64,000 nt of DNA. It comes from Bacillus sp. V2I10. Lineage in GTDB: Bacteria > Bacillota > Bacilli > Bacillales > Bacillaceae. The stretch is taken from assembly GCF_030817055.1 (NCBI RefSeq), contig NZ_JAUSYV010000001.1:1884001-1948000 (forward strand), given 5' to 3'. This document shows positions 1-8,777 of this stretch, one piece after another. The notes under the pieces were generated by a model. That model saw only the letters and a program-made list of their open reading frames with translations, was not told the origin of the DNA and did no database searches. Position 1 is the stretch's first letter, and the number at the start of each line of letters is the position of its first letter. The position numbers and the translations under genes were made by a program.

Positions 1-2
1 AG

Positions 3-1304
3 TTCAATCAGTTTCCATTTAAGCCTTTTATTATAGATGCTGTCAAAGCGCTGGGTTTTTATGAACCGACTGAAATACAAGCACGCTTATTCCCTTCACT
101 ATTAAAAGGGGAAACAGCTATAGGACAATCACAGACAGGCACAGGAAAAACGCATGCTTATTTATTGCCTCTTATTCAAAGGATTGATCCCTCAAATGAA
201 AACGTACAAGTTGTTATTACTGCCCCTACCAGAGAACTAGCCAATCAAATCTACCAGGATGCTCTGCATGTTCTTAAATTTGCACCGGAAAATGAAACGA
301 TTTCTGCTAAATGTTTTATTGGCGGAACAGACAAGCAGCGTACAATTGATAAACTGAAAAGCCAGCCTCAGCTTGTCATCGGCACGCCGGGCAGAATTAA
401 GGATTTAATTGCCGAAAAAGCTCTTTTCGTTCATCAGGCAAAAGCATTAGTTGTTGATGAAGCAGATCTCATGCTTGATATGGGATTCATTGAAGATGTT
501 GATAAAATTGGCGCCAATATGCCTGAAAAACTGCAAATCCTTGTTTTTTCTGCAACCATTCCCGAGAAATTAAAACCTTTCCTGAAAAAATATATGGAAA
601 ACCCTAAATTTACTCACGTTGCACCAAAGCAGGCAACTGCCAAGAAAATTAAGCACGTGCTGGTGCCGCTGCGCCACCGTAATAAAACAAATCTTTTATT
701 TGAAATGCTGAAAAACTACAATCCTTATTTAGCTATTGTGTTTACAAACACAAAGAAAAAAGCGGATGAGGTAGCCGACGGACTGATTGCAAAAGGCCTC
801 AAAGTTGGACGCATTCACGGCGATTTATCACCAAGAGACCGTAAAAAAATGATGAAGCAAATTAATGATCTTGATTATCAGTATGTCGTAGCGACAGATT
901 TGGCTTCAAGAGGCATTGATATTGACGGTGTAAGCCATGTCATCAATTTTGAGCTTCCAAGTGATCTCGATTTTTACATTCACCGTGTTGGACGTACGGG
1001 ACGTGCAGACTACTCAGGTATTGCAGCGACGATCTATGAGCCGGAAAATGAAGATGCGTTAATCACCCTCGAAAAATTAGGGATAGAATTTGAAAACCAG
1101 GATCTCGTTGACGGCGAGTGGAAAAAAGTTGAGGACCGCAAACGCAGACAAAAACGCGTAAGGCCTTCAGATGGCGTTGACCAAATGGCGAAAAGCAAGG
1201 TTAGAAAGCCAAAAGGTGTAAAACCAGGATACAAAAAGAAATTGACGAGAGAAATGGATGAAATTAAAAAACGTCAGAGAAGATTGAATCAAAAGCGCAA
1301 GTAG
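3..1304 (+). CDS. cshB: DEAD-box RNA helicase CshB, 5' end cut by window
   Basis: ATP-dependent RNA helicase of the CshB (YqfR) type, acting in ribosome assembly and RNA turnover in the cytoplasm. The frame is open from base 3, so only the first few residues lie outside the window. Motifs in order: Walker A in GQSQTGTGKT (about base 123-152), PTRELANQ, DEAD (about 466), SAT (about 548) and HRVGRTGR near 990. A basic Arg/Lys-rich tail follows, as usual for CshB. It is followed 11 bp later by nfo, as in B. subtilis yqfR-yqfS. The family call is firm; the gene symbol rests on synteny. Confidence 0.93.
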   Translation, partial: FNQFPFKPFIIDAVKALGFYEPTEIQARLFPSLLKGETAIGQSQTGTGKTHAYLLPLIQRIDPSNENVQVVITAPTRELANQIYQDALHVLKFAPENETISAKCFIGGTDKQRTIDKLKSQPQLVIGTPGRIKDLIAEKALFVHQAKALVVDEADLMLDMGFIEDVDKIGANMPEKLQILVFSATIPEKLKPFLKKYMENPKFTHVAPKQATAKKIKHVLVPLRHRNKTNLLFEMLKNYNPYLAIVFTNTKKKADEVADGLIAKGLKVGRIHGDLSPRDRKKMMKQINDLDYQYVVATDLASRGIDIDGVSHVINFELPSDLDFYIHRVGRTGRADYSGIAATIYEPENEDALITLEKLGIEFENQDLVDGEWKKVEDRKRRQKRVRPSDGVDQMAKSKVRKPKGVKPGYKKKLTREMDEIKKRQRRLNQKRK

Positions 1305-1315
1305 GAGGAGAATAG

Positions 1316-2212
1316 ATGCTGAAAATAGGATCACATGTATCAATGAGCGGAAAAAAAATGCTGCTTGCTGCAAGTGAGGAAGCAGTATCTTATGGTGCGA
1401 ATACGTTCATGATCTATACAGGAGCACCTCAGAATACTAGACGTAAAAAAATTGAAGAGCTGAATATTGAAGCAGGACAGGCCCATATGAGGGAAAATGG
1501 GATGATTGATATAGTTGTTCATGCACCTTATATCATCAATATCGGCAATACAACAAATCCTGCAACCTTTGAACTTGGCGTCCAATTTTTGCGATCTGAA
1601 ATTGACCGTTCGCACGCTCTTGGAGCAAAACAAATTGTGCTTCATCCAGGGGCTCATGTTGGAGCAGGACCAGAAGCAGGCATTAAAAAAATCATCGAAG
1701 GACTCAATGAAGTTCTTGATAGAGAAGAAAATGTTCAAATCGCTCTTGAGACAATGGCCGGAAAAGGCTCTGAGTGCGGCCGTTCATTTGAAGAACTCGC
1801 ACAGATCATTGAGGGTGTCACGCATAATGAGCATCTTTCAGTATGCTTTGATACGTGCCATACACATGATGCAGGATATGATATCATCAATGATTTTGAT
1901 GGAGTTCTGCAGCAATTTGATTCCATTATCGGTCTGGATCGATTGAAGGTGCTTCATATTAATGACAGCAAAAATATTTCTGGAGCCCGGAAAGACCGTC
2001 ATGAGAATATCGGATTTGGCCATATTGGATTTAAGGCATTGAATGATATCGTTCATCATCCGCAGCTTGCAGATGTGCCTAAAATTCTTGAAACTCCTTA
2101 TGTAGGTGAAGATAAGAAAGATAAAAAACCGCCATATCGCTTTGAAATTGAGATGCTGCGGGGGAAAGAATTCAATTCTGATCTGCTGGAACGAATCCGA
2201 AATCAGGCATAA
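1316..2212 (+). CDS. nfo: Endonuclease IV (AP endonuclease)
   Basis: Class II apurinic/apyrimidinic endonuclease of the TIM-barrel AP endonuclease 2 family, for base-excision repair. It starts MLKIGSHVSMSG, the canonical family start. Zn-ligand segments are visible: HPGAHVG, ALETMAGKG, CFDTCHTHDAGYD and LHINDSK. The 298-residue length is normal. The GGAGG ribosome site ends about 5 bases before the ATG, and the gene is probably co-transcribed with cshB. In B. subtilis this gene is under forespore control; I saw no sporulation promoter here. Confidence 0.95.
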   Translation: MLKIGSHVSMSGKKMLLAASEEAVSYGANTFMIYTGAPQNTRRKKIEELNIEAGQAHMRENGMIDIVVHAPYIINIGNTTNPATFELGVQFLRSEIDRSHALGAKQIVLHPGAHVGAGPEAGIKKIIEGLNEVLDREENVQIALETMAGKGSECGRSFEELAQIIEGVTHNEHLSVCFDTCHTHDAGYDIINDFDGVLQQFDSIIGLDRLKVLHINDSKNISGARKDRHENIGFGHIGFKALNDIVHHPQLADVPKILETPYVGEDKKDKKPPYRFEIEMLRGKEFNSDLLERIRNQA

Positions 2213-2217
2213 AAAAG

Positions 2218-2248
2218 AAAGCTGTCGGAGTAAATCGACAGCTTTTTA
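2218..2248 (+). terminator. Intrinsic terminator after nfo, usable on both strands
   Basis: Stem AAAGCTGTCG / CGACAGCTTT followed by a T run on the plus strand and preceded by an A run. It lies between the convergent nfo and yqfT stops. Confidence 0.85.
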
Positions 2249-2500
2249 GCCTATAAACTGCTGAAACAATTGGTTCACTTGCTGTGCAGTGGCAGGAGAA
2301 GTAATCGCAGCCACCTTCTTTAATAGGCTGATGCGCTCTGCATCATTAAAGATATTAATGTTTCTGCCGCGGATGATTTTTACGATTTCCTGAGCCTGAG
2401 CTCTGTTGATTGCAAGGCTGTTCTGTTTAGCAAGCTGAAGCAATCCATCTGTATCCAATGAATTGAGTTTATGGTTAACGATTTTTTGAAATAAAATCAC
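2246..2500 (-). CDS. yqfT: YqfT, DUF2624 protein
   Basis: Small helical protein of unknown function (DUF2624), conserved next to nfo in Bacillus. I chose a GTG start at 2500 (VILFQKIVNHKL). The GGAGG lies 7 bases before it, while the upstream in-frame ATG at 2509 is only one base from that ribosome site. This gives 84 residues, the usual length. The protein has no signal or membrane segment. A conserved core with K, T and AQ positions is followed by a hydrophobic C-terminal helix. Confidence 0.8.
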   Translation of the reverse strand: MILFQKIVNHKLNSLDTDGLLQLAKQNSLAINRAQAQEIVKIIRGRNINIFNDAERISLLKKVAAITSPATAQQVNQLFQQFIG

Positions 2501-2631
2501 GTACATACCTCCCTCACCATTCAATGTATGGTGAAGATTTAGGAAAAGTGCCTATTTTTTTAGCAATCGAATAGGATAAAATCTTTCTGCGCTTTTCTTT
2601 AATATAAAAAAGTATAAAATTTCGCGCATTG

Positions 2632-2715
2632 ATGTCCAGCTCCTGCGCGTAAACTCCTCGGTCAGAGCGGATCCGCCATTCGGAGCTGAACAAGGCGCCT
2701 GCGCTTTTAGAGGGG
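2632..2715. repeat. Bacillus-type intergenic repeat element
   Basis: GC-richer stretch with AGCTCC...GGAGCT inverted arms, a CGGATCCG palindrome and a tail AAGGCGCCTGCGCTTTT. This pattern (tccagctcc..., ctcggtc..., aaggcgcctgcgctttt) resembles a dispersed intergenic repeat that I recall from several Bacillaceae genomes. It sits directly before yqfU and may contribute to its leader. Confidence 0.55.
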
Positions 2716-2725
2716 AATCATTTAA

Positions 2726-3607
2726 ATGACAAAAAAACAGCATAAAAAAGAAAGTACAGGACGATTATTAACAAGACTGATTTTGATTATCATCGGTGCA
2801 GCGCTTGCAGCTGTCTCAATTGAACTCTTCCTAATTCCCAATCAGATTATTGATGGGGGAATAATCGGCATATCGCTGATTGTCGACCACATCACACCTG
2901 ACAGTCTGTCATTCATCAATTTTGGAACACTGGTCGTCATTTTAAATTTGCCGTTTATGTATTATGGTTATAAACAAATAGGTAAAACATTTATGATATC
3001 GTCGATTTTTGGTATAGTCTCTCTGGCTATCATAGAAAGCATGCTGCACCATGTTGAACCGTTCACGGCAGAGCCGATTTTAGCAACTGTTTTTGGAGGG
3101 CTGATCCTTGGTGTGGGTGTAGGGCTAGTCATACGAAACGGCGGTTCAATGGACGGAACAGAAATTTTAGGCATATTGCTTACAAAAAAGCTGCCGTTTT
3201 CAGTAGGGGAATTTGTCATGTTTATTAACATTTTCATCTTTGCCTGGGCAGCATTTGTATTTGGAGCAGAGCAAGCTATGTATTCGGTGATGGCTTATTA
3301 CATAGCATTTAAAACGATTGATACTGTCATTCAGGGATTAGACGAAACAAAGGCAGTGATCATTGTTTCTGATTATTATGAAGATGTATCTGATGCCATC
3401 CTTCAAAGGCTTGGGCGCGGAACCACAAAATTAAAAGGCAAAGGCGGCTATACAGATGACGAAAAGGAAGTCATCTATGTAGTTGTAACAAGACTCGAAG
3501 TGACAAAGCTAAAATCAATTGTTCATGAAATCGATACAAATGCATTTATTACAATAATGAATACACAAGAAACAAAAGGGACAAATTTCAAGTCAGCGAT
3601 TCATTAA
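2726..3607 (+). CDS. yqfU: YitT-family membrane protein (YqfU)
   Basis: Membrane protein of the YitT family (DUF161 plus a C-terminal DUF2179). About five hydrophobic segments fill residues 15-180, including LILIIIGAALAAVSIELFLIP. A soluble domain with VIYVVVTRLEVTKLK follows. The ATG has GAGGGG about 8 bases upstream. The transport substrate is unknown. The 293-residue length fits the family. Position between yqfT and the zinc genes matches B. subtilis. Confidence 0.85.
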   Translation: MTKKQHKKESTGRLLTRLILIIIGAALAAVSIELFLIPNQIIDGGIIGISLIVDHITPDSLSFINFGTLVVILNLPFMYYGYKQIGKTFMISSIFGIVSLAIIESMLHHVEPFTAEPILATVFGGLILGVGVGLVIRNGGSMDGTEILGILLTKKLPFSVGEFVMFINIFIFAWAAFVFGAEQAMYSVMAYYIAFKTIDTVIQGLDETKAVIIVSDYYEDVSDAILQRLGRGTTKLKGKGGYTDDEKEVIYVVVTRLEVTKLKSIVHEIDTNAFITIMNTQETKGTNFKSAIH

Positions 3608-3636
3608 ACTCTTTTTAAAGACTTTAAACATGTTTC

Positions 3637-3665
3637 TTGCTCTTTTCTATCCAATCTTGTATAAT
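3637..3665 (+). promoter_or_regulatory. Sigma-A-like promoter upstream of the znu genes
   Basis: TTGCTC at 3637-3642, 17-base spacer, TATAAT at 3660-3665. A start near 3672 would enter the hairpin at 3675-3707 at once, so transcripts would be very short unless they read through. Confidence 0.5.
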
Positions 3666-3674
3666 CTCTATGTT

Positions 3675-3707
3675 AAAGATCAGACATTGGTTTCTGATCT
3701 TTTTTTA
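3675..3707 (+). terminator. Intrinsic terminator between yqfU and znuC
   Basis: Stem AAAGATCAGA / TCTGATCTTT with seven T. It can end yqfU transcripts, and it also ends anything started at the promoter just upstream. Confidence 0.75.
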
Positions 3708-3713
3708 CGAATT

Positions 3714-3734
3714 TAAATCGGAACGATTCTTAAA
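3714..3734 (+). promoter_or_regulatory. Candidate Zur operator before znuC
   Basis: AAATCGGAACGATTCTTA matches the left half and centre of the B. subtilis Zur box (AAATCGTAAT-N-ATTACGATTT) but has a weak right half. It lies about 16 bases before znuC. The call is supported mainly by the zur gene in the same operon. Confidence 0.4.
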
Positions 3735-3750
3735 CTAGAAGGTGAAACGA

Positions 3751-4524
3751 ATGAATCAGCCTATTATTGATATCCGTCATTTATCATTCACATATGACCG
3801 TACTAAAGTGCTTGAAGATGTTCATTTTAAAGTAAGAGAGGGCGACTTTCTGGGATTAGTGGGACCAAACGGATCTGGGAAGACAACACTGCTGAAATGC
3901 CTTCTCGGTCTATTAAAGCCTGATGAGGGAGAAATTTCGCTTTTCGGTAAAGACATCCGCAAATTTAAAGAGTGGTATAAAATCGGCTTTGTTTCACAAA
4001 AAGCTAATAGCTTTAATACAGGCTTTCCGGCATCTGTGTACGAAGTAGTTGCAAGCGGCCTTACATCTAAATTAGGTTTATTTAAAATGCTGAAACCGGC
4101 TCATCATCAAAAAGTAAAAGCTGCCATTAAGGCTGTCGGCTTAGAACAGCTGTCAAAACGAAATATCGGTGAACTTTCAGGAGGCCAGCAGCAGCGGACA
4201 TTTATTGCAAGGGCGCTTGTAAGTGATCCGAAATTGCTAATACTTGATGAGCCGACAGTAGGAGTTGATGCTCAAACAGTTCAGAGCTTCTACGAAATGC
4301 TGAAAAATTTAAACACAGAAATGGGAATTACTTTAATTCTTGTCACACATGATGTAGGGACAATTACAGATAAAGTAACACATGTAGCCTGTTTAAATAA
4401 ACATTTGCATTTCCACGGAAATACACAGGAATTTGAAAGCCTGCAAAACTCTGATATGTCTGACTTTTATGGTCATTCTGTTCATGTATTAACTCACGAT
4501 CACCATGGTCATGGGGGAAGGTAA
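3751..4524 (+). CDS. znuC: Zinc ABC transporter ATP-binding protein ZnuC
   Basis: Cytoplasmic ATPase of a zinc importer. Walker A GPNGSGKTT, Q-loop region FVSQKAN, signature LSGGQQQR, Walker B LLILDEP and the H-loop histidine in LVTHD are all present. A His-rich tail (SVHVLTHDHHGHGG) is typical of zinc-system ATPases. I start at the ATG at 3751, with AGAAGGTG six bases upstream; a GTG three codons earlier overlaps the ribosome site. It abuts znuB. No solute-binding znuA is in this cluster, so it must lie elsewhere. Confidence 0.9.
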   Translation: MNQPIIDIRHLSFTYDRTKVLEDVHFKVREGDFLGLVGPNGSGKTTLLKCLLGLLKPDEGEISLFGKDIRKFKEWYKIGFVSQKANSFNTGFPASVYEVVASGLTSKLGLFKMLKPAHHQKVKAAIKAVGLEQLSKRNIGELSGGQQQRTFIARALVSDPKLLILDEPTVGVDAQTVQSFYEMLKNLNTEMGITLILVTHDVGTITDKVTHVACLNKHLHFHGNTQEFESLQNSDMSDFYGHSVHVLTHDHHGHGGR

Positions 4525-4525
4525 A

Positions 4526-5362
4526 ATGATAAATAGTATTCTTAATTATGAATTTTTACAAAATGCATTCCTGGCAGGAATTCTCATCGGCCTGATTGCA
4601 CCGCTTCTTGGAGTTTTTGTAGTCGTAAGAAGACTTTCTTTAATAGCTGATGCCCTGAGTCATGTGACTTTAGCAGGAATCGCAGCAAGCTTGCTGCTTG
4701 AGAAAAAAGTACTTGGCATGTCGGGGCTGAATCCGATTTATTTAGGAATGGGATTTTCTGTGGCAGGGTCGTTATTTATAGAAAAATTGAGAGCTGTCTA
4801 TAAGCATTTTCAGGAGCTCGCCATACCGATAATCCTTTCGGCCGGAGTAGGGCTGAGCGTTATTTTTATTTCTCTTGCTGATGGATTTAATACGGATTTA
4901 TTTAATTATCTTTTCGGAAGTGTCAGTGCGGTAACGAGAACAGATCTATGTGTGATTGCTGCCATTTCAGTTTTTGTCCTGATTGTTATTTTTGCCTTAT
5001 TTAAGGAACTTTTTTTGCTGTCCTTTGATGAAGAACATGCAGCGGCATCAGGCATTCATTCTAAGTGGATTCACTTTATTTTCATTTTAACGGTTGCACT
5101 TGTGATAGCTGCTTCCATGAGAATCGTCGGCATTTTATTAGTATCTTCTCTGATGACGCTGCCGGTTGCAGCAAGTATCCGGATTGCCAAAGGGTTTAAG
5201 CAGGCAATATTCTTTTCTGTACTCTTTGGAGAAATCTCTGTTATTATTGGATTAGTGCTGGCTTATCAATTAGATTTAGCTCCAGGAGGCACGATTGTTA
5301 TGCTTTCAGTCGTCATCCTGATACTGTCGATACTATGGACCAAAATAAAAAGGGGTCAGTAA
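4526..5362 (+). CDS. znuB: Zinc ABC transporter permease ZnuB
   Basis: Membrane permease of the ABC-3 family, partner of ZnuC. It has about eight hydrophobic segments, and the conserved RRLSLIADALSHVTLAGIA segment near residue 35 is typical for metal permeases. The start is the ATG at 4526 with GGGGGAAGG four bases upstream; it follows the znuC stop after one base. The 278-residue length is normal. It is one base from zur, so the three genes form one operon. Confidence 0.92.
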   Translation: MINSILNYEFLQNAFLAGILIGLIAPLLGVFVVVRRLSLIADALSHVTLAGIAASLLLEKKVLGMSGLNPIYLGMGFSVAGSLFIEKLRAVYKHFQELAIPIILSAGVGLSVIFISLADGFNTDLFNYLFGSVSAVTRTDLCVIAAISVFVLIVIFALFKELFLLSFDEEHAAASGIHSKWIHFIFILTVALVIAASMRIVGILLVSSLMTLPVAASIRIAKGFKQAIFFSVLFGEISVIIGLVLAYQLDLAPGGTIVMLSVVILILSILWTKIKRGQ

Positions 5363-5363
5363 G

Positions 5364-5786
5364 ATGAATGTTCAAGAAGCTCTACTTCTTATGAAGGAAA
5401 AAGGATATAAGTACACAAGTAAACGCGAGGAAATGCTCGAATTATTTGCTCAATCAAATAAATATTTAACAGCAAGAGATGTTCTGGACAAAATGAAGGC
5501 TGACTATCCGGGATTAAGCTTTGATACCATTTACCGCAATCTTTCTTTGTTTGCTGAAATGGGTATTCTTGAAACAACAGAGCTGTCAGGGGAAAAGCAT
5601 TTTCGATTTACATGTTCGACGAATCATCATCACCATCACTTTATTTGCCTGAATTGCGGAAAGACGAAAGAAATTGCCTCGTGCCCAATGGAAAAATTAA
5701 AAGAAAATTTAAGCGGATATGAAATCAGCGGACATAAATTTGAGATTTACGGCACTTGTCCCGAGTGCCATGTACTGACAGTTTAA
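5364..5786 (+). CDS. zur: Zinc uptake repressor Zur (Fur family)
   Basis: Fur-family repressor: winged helix (residues about 1-80) with SFDTIYRNLSLFAEMGIL, then a metal-binding half with a HHHHHFICLNCGK run and a second CPEC near the C-terminus for the structural zinc. The 140-residue length is normal. Zur represses zinc uptake when zinc is sufficient. Here it is the third gene of znuC-znuB-zur, so it would be autoregulated. PerR and Fur are less likely given the context. Confidence 0.92.
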   Translation: MNVQEALLLMKEKGYKYTSKREEMLELFAQSNKYLTARDVLDKMKADYPGLSFDTIYRNLSLFAEMGILETTELSGEKHFRFTCSTNHHHHHFICLNCGKTKEIASCPMEKLKENLSGYEISGHKFEIYGTCPECHVLTV

Positions 5787-5793
5787 GCTGTAT

Positions 5794-5833
5794 AAAAAAA
5801 GCTTGCGAAACGTTGTTTCGCAAGCTTTTTTTA
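5794..5833. terminator. Bidirectional terminator between zur and yqfW
   Basis: 14-bp perfect stem AAAGCTTGCGAAAC / GTTTCGCAAGCTTT with T run on plus and A run on the other side, between convergent genes. Confidence 0.9.
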
Positions 5834-5838
5834 TTGTT

Positions 5839-6417
5839 TTATCGGAGTACTGCACGTTTCTGGTAGGCATTGACCCAATCCCTTGCTTCAAGCCAATTTT
5901 TCACACGGATAACTCCGTTTGGGGTGGGATCCTGATTATATGGTGTATTAAATAAAATAACGGGTATGTTAAATTCCTCGCTGATCATGCAGGCATTATC
6001 ATGCTTGTCCTCAAAAAAAACATCAATATTGTTTTTTCTGACTGCGCCAAGTTTATCATGAGTGCCAATCAATTCAATCTGATGATAAAATAATTCATTG
6101 CGTTTGAACCAGTCAAATGTCACATCCTGCAAATGGCTTCTCCGTGCACTGATAAATAAAAGTTTATGGGTTTTCTTCCATTCATCCAGCACTAATTTTG
6201 CATCTGGCGCCATAGGTGCTTCTTGGTAAATCAGCGGTTCTTGCTCATCCATCCATTTCCAGAAGTCCTCTTCAGAAATGTTAAGTAATTTAGTTAAATC
6301 ATATTCCTTCATATCATCAAGCGTAATGTTTATGCCGAATGATTTGTTTAAATATGGAACGAATGTTTCAGGCGAAGTGACGGTTCCATCGATATCAATC
6401 CCTAATTGCAGCATCAT
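5839..6417 (-). CDS. yqfW: HAD-family putative nucleotidase YqfW
   Basis: HAD-superfamily phosphatase of the 5'(3')-deoxyribonucleotidase-like NT5C branch. The nucleophile motif is GIDIDGTVT (residues 6-14), motif II is LLFISARRS, and the late acidic motif is VFFEDKHDNA. The product is soluble, 192 residues. Start ATG has AGGGAGAG five bases upstream. The substrate is not established for this family member. Placement between zur and yqfX is syntenic with B. subtilis. Confidence 0.85.
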   Translation of the reverse strand: MMLQLGIDIDGTVTSPETFVPYLNKSFGINITLDDMKEYDLTKLLNISEEDFWKWMDEQEPLIYQEAPMAPDAKLVLDEWKKTHKLLFISARRSHLQDVTFDWFKRNELFYHQIELIGTHDKLGAVRKNNIDVFFEDKHDNACMISEEFNIPVILFNTPYNQDPTPNGVIRVKNWLEARDWVNAYQKRAVLR

Positions 6418-6563
6418 GTACTCTCTCCCTTGCTGTCTGAACTATACTAGTTAGTGTATCATAATCCGTGCTTACAATCACAGTAATCTTTGACAGTTAT
6501 ACTGAAAGGATGTGCGGCTCATACTATAAATGTTCCTTTACTATATGAATGGAGGGATCACGC

Positions 6564-6950
6564 ATGGCAGATGAGAAACAGTATGATTATCACGGAAATA
6601 TTAAAGATCTCCGTGAAGATGAAGTTGGCTACAACAGACCAGATATGCGCGATGATTACAAAGAAGAAACAGCGGCTGAAATTGCAGCACCTGCAACATT
6701 GAGAAGAGATGCAGACTATGATCGTCATGAAGAAAAGGACGAGACAGTTGATGATGGACGGAGAATGGGCTATTTAGCCATCGTCCTCTCAGTCATTTCA
6801 TTATTTATTTTCCCCGTTATTTTAGGAGCAGCAGGGATTATTGTAGGATTTATTGCACGCCGCAGAGGAGCAAAAGGGTTAGGCGGATGGGCGATCGGTA
6901 TTGGTATCGTCTCATTAATTCTTGGAATATTCATTTTGCCCTTCTTTTAA
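6564..6950 (+). CDS. yqfX: YqfX, small membrane protein
   Basis: 128-residue protein with an acidic, charged N-terminal half (about residues 1-70) and two hydrophobic segments at the C-terminus (LAIVLSVISLFIFPVIL and GWAIGIGIVSLILGIFIL), linked by a basic ARRRGAK turn and Gly-rich stretches. Start ATG at 6564 has GGAGGG seven bases upstream; an earlier ATG overlaps that site. Function is unknown. The name is by synteny and topology. Confidence 0.78.
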   Translation: MADEKQYDYHGNIKDLREDEVGYNRPDMRDDYKEETAAEIAAPATLRRDADYDRHEEKDETVDDGRRMGYLAIVLSVISLFIFPVILGAAGIIVGFIARRRGAKGLGGWAIGIGIVSLILGIFILPFF

Positions 6951-6957
6951 GGAAATA

Positions 6958-6994
6958 AAAAAACAAGCTTGGCATAAAATGCCAAGCTTGTTTT
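6958..6994. terminator. Bidirectional terminator between yqfX and ispG
   Basis: Stem AAAACAAGCTTGGCAT / ATGCCAAGCTTGTTTT between convergent genes; overlaps the last bases of ispG. Confidence 0.9.
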
Positions 6995-8108
6995 ATTGAA
7001 TTTCCGCAGCTGCTTTTTCAGCTTCCTGTTTTGCATAATATTCTGCCGCAATTTTATCAATTTCTTTTTTCAATTCTTCAACCATTGTTTCTTCAGGCAC
7101 TTTTCGGACAATTTGCCCTTTCATGAAAAGAAGTCCTTCTTTCCTTGCACCCGCAATTCCAATGTCAGCTTCCCGTGCTTCTCCAGGTCCATTAACTGCA
7201 CAGCCTAAAACCGCAACTTTGATTGGAGCCTTAATAGTTGAAATATACTCTTCAACTTCATTTGCGATGCTGATTAAATCAATTTCAATCCGGCCGCAGG
7301 TAGGACATGAAATAAGGGTTGCTGCGTTTGAAGACAGTCCAAAAGATTTTAATAACTCTCTTGCAACTTTTACTTCCTCAACTGGATCAGCGCTAAGCGA
7401 GATGCGCAGAGTATTTCCGATGCCTTTGCTTAGGATGGCGCCAAGGCCGGCAGCACTTTTTACAGTGCCTGAAAAAAGGGTGCCCGACTCTGTAATGCCT
7501 AAGTGAAGCGGATAATCGAAAGCTTTTGCAGCTTTTTCATATGCTTCAATCGCAAGGTTCACATCAGATGCTTTCATCGATACGATAATATCGTGAAAAT
7601 CCAGATCTTCAAGAATTTTTATATGATGAAGGGCACTTTCAACCATGCCGTCTGCTGTTGGATAACCGTATTTCTCAATAATACGCTTTTCTAATGAACC
7701 GGCATTAACCCCAATGCGGATTGGGATACCTTTTTCTTTTGCAGCTTTTACAACGGCTTCAACTTTTTCGCGCCTGCCGATGTTGCCTGGGTTAATTCTG
7801 ATTTTATCTGCTCCGCCCTCAATTGCTTTAAGCGCAAGCTTGTAATCAAAATGAATATCTACAACAAGTGGAATATTAATGCGTTTCTTTATTTCTGCTA
7901 TAGCATCAGCTGCTCGTTCATCCGGACAGGCGACACGAACAATTTGACAGCCTGCTTCTTCTAATCGCAGGATTTCAGCGACCGTAGCTTCCACATCGTG
8001 TGTTTTCGTGGTTGTCATACTTTGGATGACTAATTCATTGTTTCCGCCAATTGTTAAATTACCAACTTTAACAGGACGGGTTTTGGTACGATGTATGATT
8101 TCACTCAC
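6993..8108 (-). CDS. ispG: 4-hydroxy-3-methylbut-2-enyl diphosphate synthase IspG
   Basis: Penultimate enzyme of the MEP isoprenoid pathway, converting ME-cPP to HMBPP with a [4Fe-4S] cluster. The TIM barrel (residues about 1-260) includes IQSMTTTKT and VADIHFDY-like segments. Cluster cysteines are in SCPTCGR and GCAVNGPGEA. The longer frame starts at 8138, but AAGGAG lies nine bases before the GTG at 8108, giving VSEIIHRTKTRPVKVG and 371 residues. A charged Ala/Glu-rich tail ends the protein. Confidence 0.93.
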   Translation of the reverse strand: MSEIIHRTKTRPVKVGNLTIGGNNELVIQSMTTTKTHDVEATVAEILRLEEAGCQIVRVACPDERAADAIAEIKKRINIPLVVDIHFDYKLALKAIEGGADKIRINPGNIGRREKVEAVVKAAKEKGIPIRIGVNAGSLEKRIIEKYGYPTADGMVESALHHIKILEDLDFHDIIVSMKASDVNLAIEAYEKAAKAFDYPLHLGITESGTLFSGTVKSAAGLGAILSKGIGNTLRISLSADPVEEVKVARELLKSFGLSSNAATLISCPTCGRIEIDLISIANEVEEYISTIKAPIKVAVLGCAVNGPGEAREADIGIAGARKEGLLFMKGQIVRKVPEETMVEELKKEIDKIAAEYYAKQEAEKAAAEIQ

Positions 8109-8236
8109 GTGTAAATCGCTCCTTAAATTAATAATCATGGTTCTGTATTATCATGTTAACCATTTTTATCGATCAATGCGAGAAATTGTGCTTTCCCTCA
8201 CATATTGTAACAGTGTGTGCTTAATATTGACAAGAA

Positions 8237-8578
8237 TTATGAAGCAACTTCTTTTTCATAAAGCGGAAATTTATATGTTTTTCCTACTTGTATCGTGTCA
8301 GCTTTTACACTTGGATTAAGCTTTTCAAAATCTTTTCTGATTTGATCAATGGGGACAGGGAATTGCTTATGAAGCTGTTCGACAATTGTAAGAACGGTTT
8401 CTCCCTGATTGATCTTTTTTTCGGTGTAAGGCTTAGAACCTGAGGATGTTGTTTCTACAGCAGGGTCATCATTTGCCGCAAGAGGAGAATTTATGGCAAT
8501 CGTTCCGCTGTTCATATCATAGTAGACGATATAGATCAGAAATATAAATAAAATGAAGATCATAAGACGCTTCAACAA
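8237..8578 (-). CDS. yqfZ: LysM-domain protein YqfZ
   Basis: Short exported or membrane-anchored protein. It has an N-terminal hydrophobic segment (RLMIFILFIFLIYIVYY), a linker, then a LysM-like domain (about residues 55-108, INQGETVLTIVEQL ... IQVGKTYKFPLY) expected to bind peptidoglycan. The ribosome site GGGAGATGAT overlaps the apparent ATG at 8584, so a TTG at 8578 or 8575 is the more likely start. It stands alone, divergent from the next gene. Confidence 0.78.
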   Translation of the reverse strand: MLKRLMIFILFIFLIYIVYYDMNSGTIAINSPLAANDDPAVETTSSGSKPYTEKKINQGETVLTIVEQLHKQFPVPIDQIRKDFEKLNPSVKADTIQVGKTYKFPLYEKEVAS

Positions 8579-8777
8579 AATCATCTCCCAGTAATTTCAC
8601 GATAGTTATTTTTATGCTTGTCCCATTCAAATATGTCCTTTTTTTAGTGAGAAGAGGTAAAAAGCCCTTCATTTCTTCTAAAATATAGGCATATTTTTAT
8701 TAAATTAATGGTGGCATTACATTTGCTTAATAATTATTTGGGATAATTTTCATAGATCTATGGGAAGGATGAATCAA

